29,103 bases of DNA from an uncultured Prevotella sp. (GTDB taxonomy: Bacteria; Bacteroidota; Bacteroidia; Bacteroidales; Bacteroidaceae). Numbering within the stretch: the first letter of the stretch is position 1; each line of letters opens with the position of its first letter. A program made the position numbers and the translations under genes. The notes under the pieces are model-generated. The model worked only from the letters and a program-made list of their open reading frames with translations. It was not told the origin of the DNA and searched no databases. Shown piece by piece: positions 7,040 through 14,669 of this stretch. The stretch spans positions 1-29,103 of the forward strand of contig ONQK01000029.1 in NCBI GenBank assembly GCA_900319895.1. The letters are read 5' to 3'.

Positions 7040-8689
7040 ATGAGATTTAAAGTGTTTGAACTTCGGATATTGAGCCATACTTATCTATTTGCATCATGGC
7101 TTTTTGCATTGTTGTTATTTTCTTGTAACAATTATAATGACCCACAACAATTTGTCATTGACGGTTTTAAGTTTCACGTTAAAAAGGACGGCACGCTGGA
7201 GATTATCAAAGGCAGTGAGATTAAGACCGGCGACTTGATTATTCCAGAACAAGTGACCTACCGCGGCAAGACCTATACCGTGACCTCAATTGGCGAATTT
7301 GCCTTGGCCTATCATTCTAACCTAACGTCAGTGATGCTGCCTCCAACGGTCAAACGGCTTGAGAGTCATTGTTTTGCGGAATGCACTATGTTGCAAAATT
7401 TCATAGAAACAGGCTCCTTGGAGTTTATAGGCGAATGGGCTTTTTTTGCCTGCAATGCTCTAGAGACCTTCACCATAGGTGAGTCGGTTTCTTCCATCAA
7501 CCCCTTTGCTTTTGCGGCTTGCCAACGCTTAAAACAGTTTGTTGTCCATAAGAAGAACAATTATTTTTCCACAACAGACGGCATCTTGATGAATCACAAC
7601 AAGACGACTATAGTCCGCTATCCTCCTGGCAAGCATGCAACTAGCTATACAATTCCTGAAGGCATCAAGACCATTTATGATTCTGCATTCTCCCTGAATG
7701 AGAACTTGGTGGAAGTTACATTCCCCAATACACTAACGACGATTGAGACTTATGCATTCGATGGCTGTTCGAAGCTTCGTGAAGTCAAGTTTCCTAACTC
7801 CCTGATGTCGATTGGCAACGGCGCATTCTATCTTTGCTACAGTTTGGTCAAAGCCGAGATACCCGCTTCCGTCAAATCCATAGGAGACTATGCCTTCTAT
7901 GGTTGTGAGGCGATGAAGGATTTCGTGGTAAGTCCCCAGAGTTCAGCCTATTCATCTATCGACGGCATTCTTTTCAACAAAGATGCCACTGTTTTGATAG
8001 ACTATCCGGCCGCCAAGCCCTATACTGAATATGTGGTGCCCAAGTCGGTCAAAAAAATCGAAAAGTCTGTATTTTCCCATAATCAGACATTGACATCCAT
8101 CGTTCTTCCTGACGGCTTGACATCCATCTGCGACTATGCCTTTAGCAGTTGTCATAATTTGTCTAAAATAAATATTCCGGAGACAGTCAAGAACATCGAG
8201 AAATGTGCTTTTTATTGTTGCTGTAAATTAACCAGGATAGACCTTCCGCAATCCATTGAAACAATCAGCAACTATTGTTTTTACAAGTGTTCGAGCCTAA
8301 AACATTTGAAGCTGCCCAATTCCGTTAAGCTCATCGAGAGCAGCGCCTTTGCCCATTGCACGGACTTGGCTTATGTCGTATTGCCAGAAAATTTGACACG
8401 GATAGACGACTTTTCATTTTATAATTGCACTAATTTGACAGACATCGTCTTACCCAACACGACTGCTTACATAGGCAAAGCATCATTTGGAGGCAATGAG
8501 AAGCTCAAATCGATTTACTGTAAGAGCAAAAAGCCATTGGACATCGACATCAACACGTTCAGCGATGTTGACAGGCAGAAGTGCTCAATCTATGTGCCCA
8601 AAGGGTGTTCAAAAGCCTATGAGACGAAAGAAATTTGGCAAGATTTCAAGAATATCTCCGAATTAGCGATCGACATGATCTGCTTTTAA
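7040..8689 (+). CDS. BspA-like leucine-rich-repeat lipoprotein
   Basis: The 549-residue product begins with a lipoprotein signal peptide: basic start MRFK, a hydrophobic stretch, and lipobox LFSC with the lipidated cysteine at residue 29. The mature part is built from about 15 repeats of the LRR_5/BspA kind (x-AFxxCxxLxxIxLPxxVxxI). Two TDGILMN/IDGILFN insert modules interrupt the array and pack against aromatic YP segments. No enzyme domain or C-terminal sorting domain is visible. BspA-type proteins of oral Bacteroidetes bind host fibronectin or fibrinogen and other bacteria, so a surface adhesin is the likely role by family analogy. An in-frame TTG at 7025 would add five residues; I prefer the ATG at 7040 because it gives a normal signal peptide. 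The gene stands alone, with its own promoter and terminator. Confidence 0.85.
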   Translation: MRFKVFELRILSHTYLFASWLFALLLFSCNNYNDPQQFVIDGFKFHVKKDGTLEIIKGSEIKTGDLIIPEQVTYRGKTYTVTSIGEFALAYHSNLTSVMLPPTVKRLESHCFAECTMLQNFIETGSLEFIGEWAFFACNALETFTIGESVSSINPFAFAACQRLKQFVVHKKNNYFSTTDGILMNHNKTTIVRYPPGKHATSYTIPEGIKTIYDSAFSLNENLVEVTFPNTLTTIETYAFDGCSKLREVKFPNSLMSIGNGAFYLCYSLVKAEIPASVKSIGDYAFYGCEAMKDFVVSPQSSAYSSIDGILFNKDATVLIDYPAAKPYTEYVVPKSVKKIEKSVFSHNQTLTSIVLPDGLTSICDYAFSSCHNLSKINIPETVKNIEKCAFYCCCKLTRIDLPQSIETISNYCFYKCSSLKHLKLPNSVKLIESSAFAHCTDLAYVVLPENLTRIDDFSFYNCTNLTDIVLPNTTAYIGKASFGGNEKLKSIYCKSKKPLDIDINTFSDVDRQKCSIYVPKGCSKAYETKEIWQDFKNISELAIDMICF

Positions 8690-8710
8690 GCACCTGACAA
8701 GAGACTAAAG

Positions 8711-8741
8711 GCTGTAAAAACTCCAATTTACAGCTTTTTTT
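8711..8741 (+). terminator. Rho-independent terminator after the LRR lipoprotein gene
   Basis: GCTGTAAA (8711-8718) pairs perfectly with TTTACAGC (8727-8734) around an 8-nt loop. Seven T residues follow. Confidence 0.92.
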
Positions 8742-8751
8742 GTACTTTATT

Positions 8752-8783
8752 CTTGTTTGGATGGATTATTCCTCTTATATTTG
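8752..8783 (+). promoter_or_regulatory. Candidate promoter for the glycosyltransferase pair
   Basis: TATATTTG at 8776-8783 is an exact -7 match, and CTTG at 8752-8755 lies 20 bp upstream as a three-of-four -33 match. The start codon at 8801 would leave a leader of only about 10 nt. Confidence 0.5.
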
Positions 8784-8800
8784 CACAACAATGACGAAAC

Positions 8801-10066
8801 ATGCGAATACTGATAGTCAATACAAGTGAGCAAACGGGCGGCGCGGCGGTGGCTGCAAGGCGTTTGATGGATGCCTTGAACAATAACGGGGTCAAAGCCA
8901 AGATGCTGGTACGCGACAAAACGACAAGCCGCATGACGGTTGTCGGCTTGAAGAGCCCTTGGCTGTCTAGATGGCGTTTTCTATGGGAGCGTCTGGCCAT
9001 TTTCATACATTTGCGCTGCAGTCGTGAACATCTCTTCGAGATCGACACGGCCTTTTCAGGACATGACATCACGAACTTGCCCGAATTTAAGGAAGCAGAC
9101 ATCATCCATTTACATTGGATTAATCAGGGCATGCTATCGTTGAGAGGCATACAAAAAATCATCGACAGTGGAAAACCTGTCGTGTGGACGATGCACGACA
9201 TCTGGGCGGCCACGGCAATTTGCCATTATGCCCGTGGCTGCACGAATTTTCACGACCGTTGCTCTTGCTGCCGGCTTCTGCCCAACGGCGGATCATCCCA
9301 TGACCTGTCCGCAAAAATTTGGGAGAAGAAGGACAAAATGTTGAAAAGCAATAAGTTTTGGTTTGTTACATGCAGCAAATGGCTCGGCACGCAAGCTGTT
9401 CAAAGCGCTTTGTTGAGAGGTCATCACGTTGTAAGCATCCCCAATGCGATAGACACCAAGATGTTTCATCCTTCCGACAAAACCAATGCCCGGCAGCAAA
9501 TTGGCATTACAGCTCAAAACAAACGCCTTATATTGTTCGTGGCACAACGTGTTACGGACGAGCGCAAAGGCATGCCATATTTTATAGAGGCCCTGCAGCA
9601 TTTGGCAAACGCACGGCCTGAGATGCACGAGAATACAGGAGTTGTCATTTTAGGAGGCCGGCCAGAAGAAATCACAGGCAATTTGCCTTTTGAAGTCTAC
9701 CCGATGGGCTATGTTGGCGACCCCAAGCAAATTGTTCAGATATACTGTGCCTGCGATGTTTTCGTCCTGCCTTCCTTGGAAGACAATCTGCCTAACACGA
9801 TTATGGAGGCCATGGCTTGCGGAGTACCCTGTGTCGGCTTTAATGTCGGCGGGATTCCTGAAATGATAGACCATTGCCAGAATGGCTATGTCGCTCAATA
9901 CAAAGATGCCCAAGACCTTGCGCGGGGCATTCACTGGGTGCTGTCGGAAGCTGAGAAATTGTCAAGAAATGCGGTGGCGAAAGTCGCCATGGCATATTCA
10001 CAGCAAACCATAGCCACTCAATACATTAAAATCTACCAACAAGCGCTTGACGCAAAAAAACGATGA
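8801..10066 (+). CDS. Family 4 glycosyltransferase
   Basis: The 421-residue product is a GT-B fold glycosyltransferase that would move a sugar from a nucleotide-sugar to a surface polysaccharide or lipopolysaccharide acceptor at the inner membrane. The N-terminal domain opens with MRILIVNTSEQTGGAA, a glycine-rich loop typical of the group. It has a cysteine cluster (C141, C147, C154, C156, C157) behind WTMHDIWAATA, seen in a subset of Bacteroidetes GT4 enzymes. The donor-binding domain carries SLEDNLPNTIMEAMACG (325-341) followed by GIPEMI, the family's nucleotide-sugar site. An ATG at 8791 is out of frame and stops early. The stop overlaps the next start by 4 nt (ATGA), so the two are translationally coupled. 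The sugar is not predictable. Confidence 0.88.
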   Translation: MRILIVNTSEQTGGAAVAARRLMDALNNNGVKAKMLVRDKTTSRMTVVGLKSPWLSRWRFLWERLAIFIHLRCSREHLFEIDTAFSGHDITNLPEFKEADIIHLHWINQGMLSLRGIQKIIDSGKPVVWTMHDIWAATAICHYARGCTNFHDRCSCCRLLPNGGSSHDLSAKIWEKKDKMLKSNKFWFVTCSKWLGTQAVQSALLRGHHVVSIPNAIDTKMFHPSDKTNARQQIGITAQNKRLILFVAQRVTDERKGMPYFIEALQHLANARPEMHENTGVVILGGRPEEITGNLPFEVYPMGYVGDPKQIVQIYCACDVFVLPSLEDNLPNTIMEAMACGVPCVGFNVGGIPEMIDHCQNGYVAQYKDAQDLARGIHWVLSEAEKLSRNAVAKVAMAYSQQTIATQYIKIYQQALDAKKR

Positions 10067-10845
10067 CCATGATACGCTTTACAATCGTTACGGTAACATA
10101 TAATGCAGAAAAAACTTTTGAGGCAACGGCCAACAGTGTCCTTTCCCAAACCTATCAACATGTTGAGCATATTATTGTTGACGGTGCCTCGACAGATGGT
10201 ACACTACAAAAGGTGGAATCATACAGAAAACAATCAAACAGACACGCCTCCCACCATGAGGTCATCGTCATTTCAGAGCCCGACCAAGGCATTTACGACG
10301 CCATGAACAAGGGCCTGCGCCGCGCCTCCGGAGATTATATCGTTTTTTTGAATGCCGGCGATGCCTTTCCCTTGAGCAATACTTTGGAACACATCTCTCA
10401 AAAAATAAATCAAGAAGAAGAGCTCCCCGGCGTGCTCTACGGTGATACGGACTTGGTAGACGACAACGGGAATTTCGTGGCCCATCGCCGCCTGCGCCCG
10501 CCCGCCCGCCTGTCCTGGAGATCGTTTTTGAGGGGAATGCTGGTGTGCCATCAAGCATTTTATGCCCGCAGGGACATTGCCCAAAGCACTCCTTATGACT
10601 TATACTTCCGATTTTCAGCCGACGTGGACTGGTGTATCCGTATCATGAAAACGGCCAGACATCAACAACTGTCCATGCAAAATCTTCACGAAGTTGTTGC
10701 CAACTATTTGAACGAAGGTCAAACCACCCTCAACCACAGGGCATCACTAAAAGAGCGTTTTGAGGTCATGCGGCGGCATTACGGGCTCATCCCTACAATT
10801 TTCATGCACGGCTGGTTTGTTGTCAGACGTGTTTTCCAACACTAG
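10063..10845 (+). CDS. Family 2 glycosyltransferase
   Basis: The 260-residue product is a GT-A fold glycosyltransferase of the kind found in exopolysaccharide and O-antigen loci. It shows TIVTVTYNAEKTF at the start, the nucleotide-binding DGASTDGT (40-47), SEPDQGIYDAMNKG (71-84), the FLNAGDAF stretch (95-102) and a DxD-like YGDTDL. The DQGIYDAMN pattern resembles WcaE-like enzymes. No membrane segments are obvious apart from a mildly hydrophobic C-terminus. It starts inside the stop of the preceding GT4 gene (ATGA), and a second ATG at 10069 is equally possible. The gene pair lacks flippase, polymerase or sugar-nucleotide genes, so it is an isolated module rather than a full polysaccharide locus. 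It converges on ruvB with a 41-bp gap and no visible terminator. Confidence 0.88.
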   Translation: MTMIRFTIVTVTYNAEKTFEATANSVLSQTYQHVEHIIVDGASTDGTLQKVESYRKQSNRHASHHEVIVISEPDQGIYDAMNKGLRRASGDYIVFLNAGDAFPLSNTLEHISQKINQEEELPGVLYGDTDLVDDNGNFVAHRRLRPPARLSWRSFLRGMLVCHQAFYARRDIAQSTPYDLYFRFSADVDWCIRIMKTARHQQLSMQNLHEVVANYLNEGQTTLNHRASLKERFEVMRRHYGLIPTIFMHGWFVVRRVFQH

Positions 10846-10886
10846 GATCAAGGTCACTCGCTTCGCATCTACAAAGACTTCCACTA

Positions 10887-11924
10887 TCAATCAAACAAGT
10901 TGCCCTGCATCACATTTCCCACATAAGGATTGCGTCCCAAGTGCTGATATGCCAGTTCCGTCACCATCCTGCCGCGCGGCGTCCGCTTGATGAAACCTTC
11001 CATGATAAGAAACGGCTCGTACACTTCCTCCACAGTTCCGGGATCTTCACCTATCGCTGTGGCAATAGTGGAAATCCCGACAGGACCGCCACGAAACTTG
11101 TCAATAATGGTCAACAGGATCTTATTGTCTATCTCATCCAAACCATATTGATCAATATTCAGTGCCGTCAATGCTATTTTTGCGATATGCGTGTCAATGC
11201 GCCCATTGCCCTTCACCTGGGCAAAGTCACGGACACGCCGCAACAAGGCATTAGCAATACGAGGCGTTCCGCGCGAGCGGCGAGCGATTTCCACTGCCGC
11301 CTCATCGTCAATCGGTACATTCAAGATATATGCGGAACGTTGTATGATCCGAGTCAATACTTCTGGAGCATAATACTCCAAATGCAGGTTAATGCCAAAA
11401 CGAGCACGCAACGGTGCCGTCAAAAGCCCACTGCGGGTCGTCGCGCCTACCAAAGTGAACGGGTTGAGGTCTATTTGAATTGAACGGGCAGAGGGGCCTT
11501 TGTCAATCAATATATCAATACGATAATCTTCCATCGCCGAATACAAATACTCCTCAACAACTGGCGACAGACGGTGTATCTCATCGATGAACAAGACGTC
11601 ATTGCGCTCCAAAGATGTCAACAAGCCAGCCAAATCACCAGGTTTGTCCAGCACCGGTCCGCTAGTTATCTTAAAACCGACGCCAAGCTCATTGGCTATA
11701 ATGTTAGACAAAGTTGTCTTGCCCAATCCCGGCGGGCCATGCAAGAGTGTATGGTCTAGCGGTTCACCACGATATTTAGCGGCTTCCACAAAAACTTCCA
11801 AGTTCTCGACAACACTTTGTTGACCGCTGAAATCACTGAACCTCAACGGACGCAATGCGTTCTCAAACTCTTTCTCAGCTGATGAGGCATATTCCTTTCT
11901 GATGTCAAAATCGTCTTCCTGCAT
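10887..11924 (-). CDS. ruvB: Holliday junction branch migration ATPase RuvB
   Basis: RuvB is the hexameric AAA+ motor that, with RuvA, drives branch migration of Holliday junctions during recombination and fork repair. The 345-residue product has the family's length. Visible motifs are FSGQQSVVENL near residue 32, Walker A GPPGLGKT (63-70), Walker B LFIDEIHRLS (111-120), GATTRSG (160-166), PLRARFG (171-177), and the winged-helix C-terminal part ending in GRMVTELAYQHLG. No RuvA or RuvC gene is adjacent, which is common in Bacteroidetes. Expression is probably from a promoter at about 11969-11976. Confidence 0.97.
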   Translation of the reverse strand: MQEDDFDIRKEYASSAEKEFENALRPLRFSDFSGQQSVVENLEVFVEAAKYRGEPLDHTLLHGPPGLGKTTLSNIIANELGVGFKITSGPVLDKPGDLAGLLTSLERNDVLFIDEIHRLSPVVEEYLYSAMEDYRIDILIDKGPSARSIQIDLNPFTLVGATTRSGLLTAPLRARFGINLHLEYYAPEVLTRIIQRSAYILNVPIDDEAAVEIARRSRGTPRIANALLRRVRDFAQVKGNGRIDTHIAKIALTALNIDQYGLDEIDNKILLTIIDKFRGGPVGISTIATAIGEDPGTVEEVYEPFLIMEGFIKRTPRGRMVTELAYQHLGRNPYVGNVMQGNLFD

Positions 11925-11968
11925 ATCTTCTAGAGGTATTTACCTGCTTTTTCATGTGGCTCGGCGCA

Positions 11969-11976
11969 CAAAGATA
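11969..11976 (-). promoter_or_regulatory. Candidate -7 element for ruvB
   Basis: Read on the minus strand the bases are TATCTTTG, an exact match to TAnnTTTG, 44 bp before the ruvB ATG. No good -33 element lies 19-21 bp further upstream. Confidence 0.4.
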
Positions 11977-12078
11977 CACATTTTTATTGATAACGGGAAG
12001 CCTTGCCCAAAGGTTTTTGCATCAACATGGCTTAAAAGCCGCAAATTTGGACAAGACAATCCCATGAATTTTCACCTG

Positions 12079-12112
12079 AAAAAAGCTGCATCTTTTTAGA
12101 AAAAAACGCAGC
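12079..12112 (-). terminator. Rho-independent terminator after the small acidic protein gene
   Basis: On the minus strand GCTGC and an inner T-run pair with an A-run and GCAGC, and six T residues follow. It lies about 45 bp after the stop of the 66-residue gene. Confidence 0.75.
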
Positions 12113-12157
12113 CAAAATGAAAAAATTTGAAAAGTTTACAAATTATTTTTAAGATAG

Positions 12158-12358
12158 TCAGAAACTCCAAATATCTTCGTATTTTAAGTCCCAAACTTCA
12201 TCTAAGTCGCTCTTATCGGTCTCGAATTTTTCGTCAAAATCCTCAAAATCTTCAAAAACGAACTCCTTGCCATTACCATGCTTACTGGCTAAAACGCAAT
12301 TTACAAATTCGCTTTCATAAGCCTGTATTTCAGGTTTGAAATATACTTTCTTTGCCAT
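12158..12358 (-). CDS. Small acidic protein, function unknown
   Basis: I do not recognise a characterised family. The 66-residue product has a basic opening, MAKKVYFKPEIQAYESEF, then NCVLASKHGNG. A strongly acidic, aromatic second half follows, containing VFEDFEDFDEKFE and ending in IWSF. There is no signal peptide or membrane segment. The layout (K-x-Y-x-KPE start, hydrophobic leader ending in a small-residue LAS or LAG site, acidic tail with tryptophan) reminds me of short uncharacterised proteins that recur in Prevotella genomes. In some other systems such a layout belongs to exported or processed peptides. A good promoter (12490-12521) and a terminator (12079-12112) frame it, which supports a real gene. 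No modification enzyme or transporter is nearby. Confidence 0.65.
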   Translation of the reverse strand: MAKKVYFKPEIQAYESEFVNCVLASKHGNGKEFVFEDFEDFDEKFETDKSDLDEVWDLKYEDIWSF

Positions 12359-12455
12359 TTTTTTTAAACTCTTTATGTTATTTATATCACTACAAAAATT
12401 CTTTCTAATAGAAGGATATCCTGTTACAAAATTACCCAGATTCAGTATAAGAATT

Positions 12456-12470
12456 TAGGTGTCACACCTA
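12456..12470. promoter_or_regulatory. 15-bp palindrome, possible operator
   Basis: TAGGTGT-C-ACACCTA is a perfect dyad around a central C. It falls roughly 13-27 nt after the predicted start of the small-gene transcript, where a bound dimeric repressor could block transcription or an RNA hairpin could form. It overlaps the edge of the 12445-12458 inverted repeat. Confidence 0.4.
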
Positions 12471-12489
12471 TCTTTCATATTTCGATGAG

Positions 12490-12521
12490 CAAAATTATAA
12501 ACTTTTTCAACACGGTGCAAC
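12490..12521 (-). promoter_or_regulatory. Bacteroidetes-type promoter for the small acidic protein gene
   Basis: On the minus strand GTTG (12518-12521) is followed after 20 bp by TAATTTTG (12490-12497), close to TTTG-N19-21-TAnnTTTG. A second -7-like TAATTTTG lies at 12427-12434 without a good -33. The leader from the first site to the ATG at 12358 would be about 125 nt. Confidence 0.6.
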
Positions 12522-12575
12522 TTTTTTTGCTAAATTCTTATACCAAAACTAGATTTTCATTCAACTTTTATGCGA

Positions 12576-14669
12576 TTATTTAATCATGACTTTTTTGCCA
12601 TTGATGATGTACAGGCCTCTTGACAAACCTTCTGCACGGTTACCGACATAGCGTCCGTCGATAGAATAAATATTCAGGGTCTTCTCGCCCACTGTCTCAA
12701 CACCGTCAATAGCTGTCGTATTACCTTCTTCATCTTCATCTCCTTCATCGACGATGATTTCAAGCTGCGTAATTGGCACTGTGTTCACATAACGAATCTC
12801 GAAGAATGCGCGGAAAGGACGGATATCGCCACCTTCAACTTGGTGGATCAATTTGTACACTCCCTTGTCCGTCTCTGCATCAAAGAAATAAATCGACGGA
12901 TTTGACTTGTCCTTAATGTATGCAGGTGTCCACTCCGTGAAACGATAAGTTCCAACAAAGTTCGCGTCACCACGATTCACGATACATTTTTCTTCTGAAG
13001 GAAGTACATTCTTGTTGTAAACATGAATTTGTGCCTTGTCCTTCTCAGAAGCCAGCATGAACGGAACGTTTGCAGTGCTTGATCGCTTCGTTCTGAACAT
13101 TGCTTGCTTTTCTTCTACATAGTCAAACTCCTTGATGACATCAAGACCGAAAATGTTCCTTATTTCTGTATTGGTCAAACTGAATGGGAACAGAGCAGTT
13201 GACTGCTGACCAGCTTTATATACACGGTTGTAAATCACTTCCTTGGCATGGAATGGGCGGGTTATACCGAAGGCATGCTTGTTGCGCCAAGTACTTCCAT
13301 CCGTGTCTGTCAATACCAAACGCTCACAGCGTATGTCGTTGACATCACCGACAGAACTTGCTGAATAGTAGTCGCCATTACCGTCAAAATAAGGAGTTGC
13401 CAAGTTACAAGGATGTCTGTGGTCCAAATCGTCAGCAATGCCAGGATACATACCTATCACCGTCTTGGGATGTGCATAGACCACACCGTTCAGGTTGGTA
13501 CCGCGATCGAAGAAACTGAACTTGTTGTAATAAGGATAGGTAATGGTCAATGTACCATAATAGTTCGTATACTCTTTTCTCGCATTCACGAACATGTCCC
13601 GACTAGTAGTCCATTCGTCCAGACCTGCAGTGGTCCAAAAACTATTCTGGTTTTTGTTCGCATCTTTCAACAAAACCACATCGCTTAACTGGAAACGGCT
13701 GTCAGAGAGAACAGCTATTTCAAGGTCGCTGTTGCGATTGACGTACACTTTTGTCTCCAATTTCACCCAACCGGCATTGGTTCCTTTGTCCAAAACGTCT
13801 ACACGGCCAAATGGATTGACCGTAGAAGTGGAATTAGTGTTCATCCCATAAGTCTCCCGAGTGTCTTCAGCTGTAGCACCACCTGAAGAAAGACGCAAAG
13901 TTACTTTACCTTTGTCTGCACCACGAACAATCGCCTGAACCGTATATTCGCCAGCATTTTTCAAGTTGATTTGCTGATAACCTCCGATCCTGTTCTCGCA
14001 ACCATCTGTCATATCATAAACCCGATCATAACGACCAGTCCAGTTCATTGCAGAAACCAACTGGCTGCCATCATTGTTGCTCTTCCATGACGGATCCAAG
14101 AGATAAGTGCCGTCACCATGTTCTGCCACATCATACAAGAATGGCTTGCGGCGACTAGCTGTCGGATTGTTGTTCAAATAGTTCATGTAGTTCTCAGAAG
14201 TGCTATGTGTCACATTGGCCCACTCAGACATATTATAGTGGCCTGCAGAAGTATTGTCGCTTCGCACTACATGAAGATAGTCTTCTATCGACTTAATGTA
14301 TATCACATCGCCTTCTCTCATTATACGCCAATCCAAGTTCGGATGAGATTGGCGACTAGCCGAAAAATCCTTACTAATGGCATAATAAAGGGAAGAACCG
14401 CTCTTCGGGTGAGCCGTCAATTTACATTCATTGATGTAAACATGGTGGTATTGCCCTTCCAAATAGAAATACTCGTCACCCAGACGAACCTCACCGTGAG
14501 TCGTACACTTGAAGACCAAGTTGTGGTCGATATTCACCCAGTGATGCCCACCGCCATCATTCAACCAATAATAGTTACCTGTACCTCCTTGACCAAAAGT
14601 ACCCAACTGTAGTGTCATAAGCACGAATAACATGCTTAAAATTCTTTTGTTTAATCGTTTCATAATCAT
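12576..14669 (-). CDS. Secreted protein with T9SS-like C-terminal domain, function unknown
   Basis: The 697-residue product has a signal peptide (MIMKRLNKRILSMLFVLM, probable cut after G26, before QGG). The mature part is rich in Asn, Tyr, Thr and Trp. Residues of about 225-335 (YQQINLKNAGEYTVQAIV to LSDVVLLKDAN) read like a beta-sandwich, carbohydrate-binding-like domain. No catalytic motif is recognisable. The end, from about residue 652 (TAIDGV, then LNIYSIDGRYVGN and GLSRGLYIINGKKVMIK), has the pattern of the short sorting domains on type IX secretion cargo in Prevotella. Export across the outer membrane and surface attachment or release are therefore likely but unproven. A second in-frame ATG six bases downstream (14663) could be the true start. 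A leader of about 270 nt precedes the gene. Confidence 0.75.
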   Translation of the reverse strand: MIMKRLNKRILSMLFVLMTLQLGTFGQGGTGNYYWLNDGGGHHWVNIDHNLVFKCTTHGEVRLGDEYFYLEGQYHHVYINECKLTAHPKSGSSLYYAISKDFSASRQSHPNLDWRIMREGDVIYIKSIEDYLHVVRSDNTSAGHYNMSEWANVTHSTSENYMNYLNNNPTASRRKPFLYDVAEHGDGTYLLDPSWKSNNDGSQLVSAMNWTGRYDRVYDMTDGCENRIGGYQQINLKNAGEYTVQAIVRGADKGKVTLRLSSGGATAEDTRETYGMNTNSTSTVNPFGRVDVLDKGTNAGWVKLETKVYVNRNSDLEIAVLSDSRFQLSDVVLLKDANKNQNSFWTTAGLDEWTTSRDMFVNARKEYTNYYGTLTITYPYYNKFSFFDRGTNLNGVVYAHPKTVIGMYPGIADDLDHRHPCNLATPYFDGNGDYYSASSVGDVNDIRCERLVLTDTDGSTWRNKHAFGITRPFHAKEVIYNRVYKAGQQSTALFPFSLTNTEIRNIFGLDVIKEFDYVEEKQAMFRTKRSSTANVPFMLASEKDKAQIHVYNKNVLPSEEKCIVNRGDANFVGTYRFTEWTPAYIKDKSNPSIYFFDAETDKGVYKLIHQVEGGDIRPFRAFFEIRYVNTVPITQLEIIVDEGDEDEEGNTTAIDGVETVGEKTLNIYSIDGRYVGNRAEGLSRGLYIINGKKVMIK

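Larger units (their letters stand above)
12445..12543. repeat. 99-bp segment bounded by perfect 14-bp inverted repeats, containing a promoter
   Basis: GTATAAGAATTTAG at 12445-12458 and its exact reverse complement at 12530-12543 face each other across 71 bp. Between them lie both elements of a minus-strand promoter (12490-12521) and most of a 15-bp palindrome (12456-12470) whose left end overlaps the 12445-12458 repeat. The arrangement fits an invertible promoter like those of Bacteroides surface loci, or a MITE-like element carrying a promoter. No invertase or transposase gene is present in the window. Confidence 0.6.
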
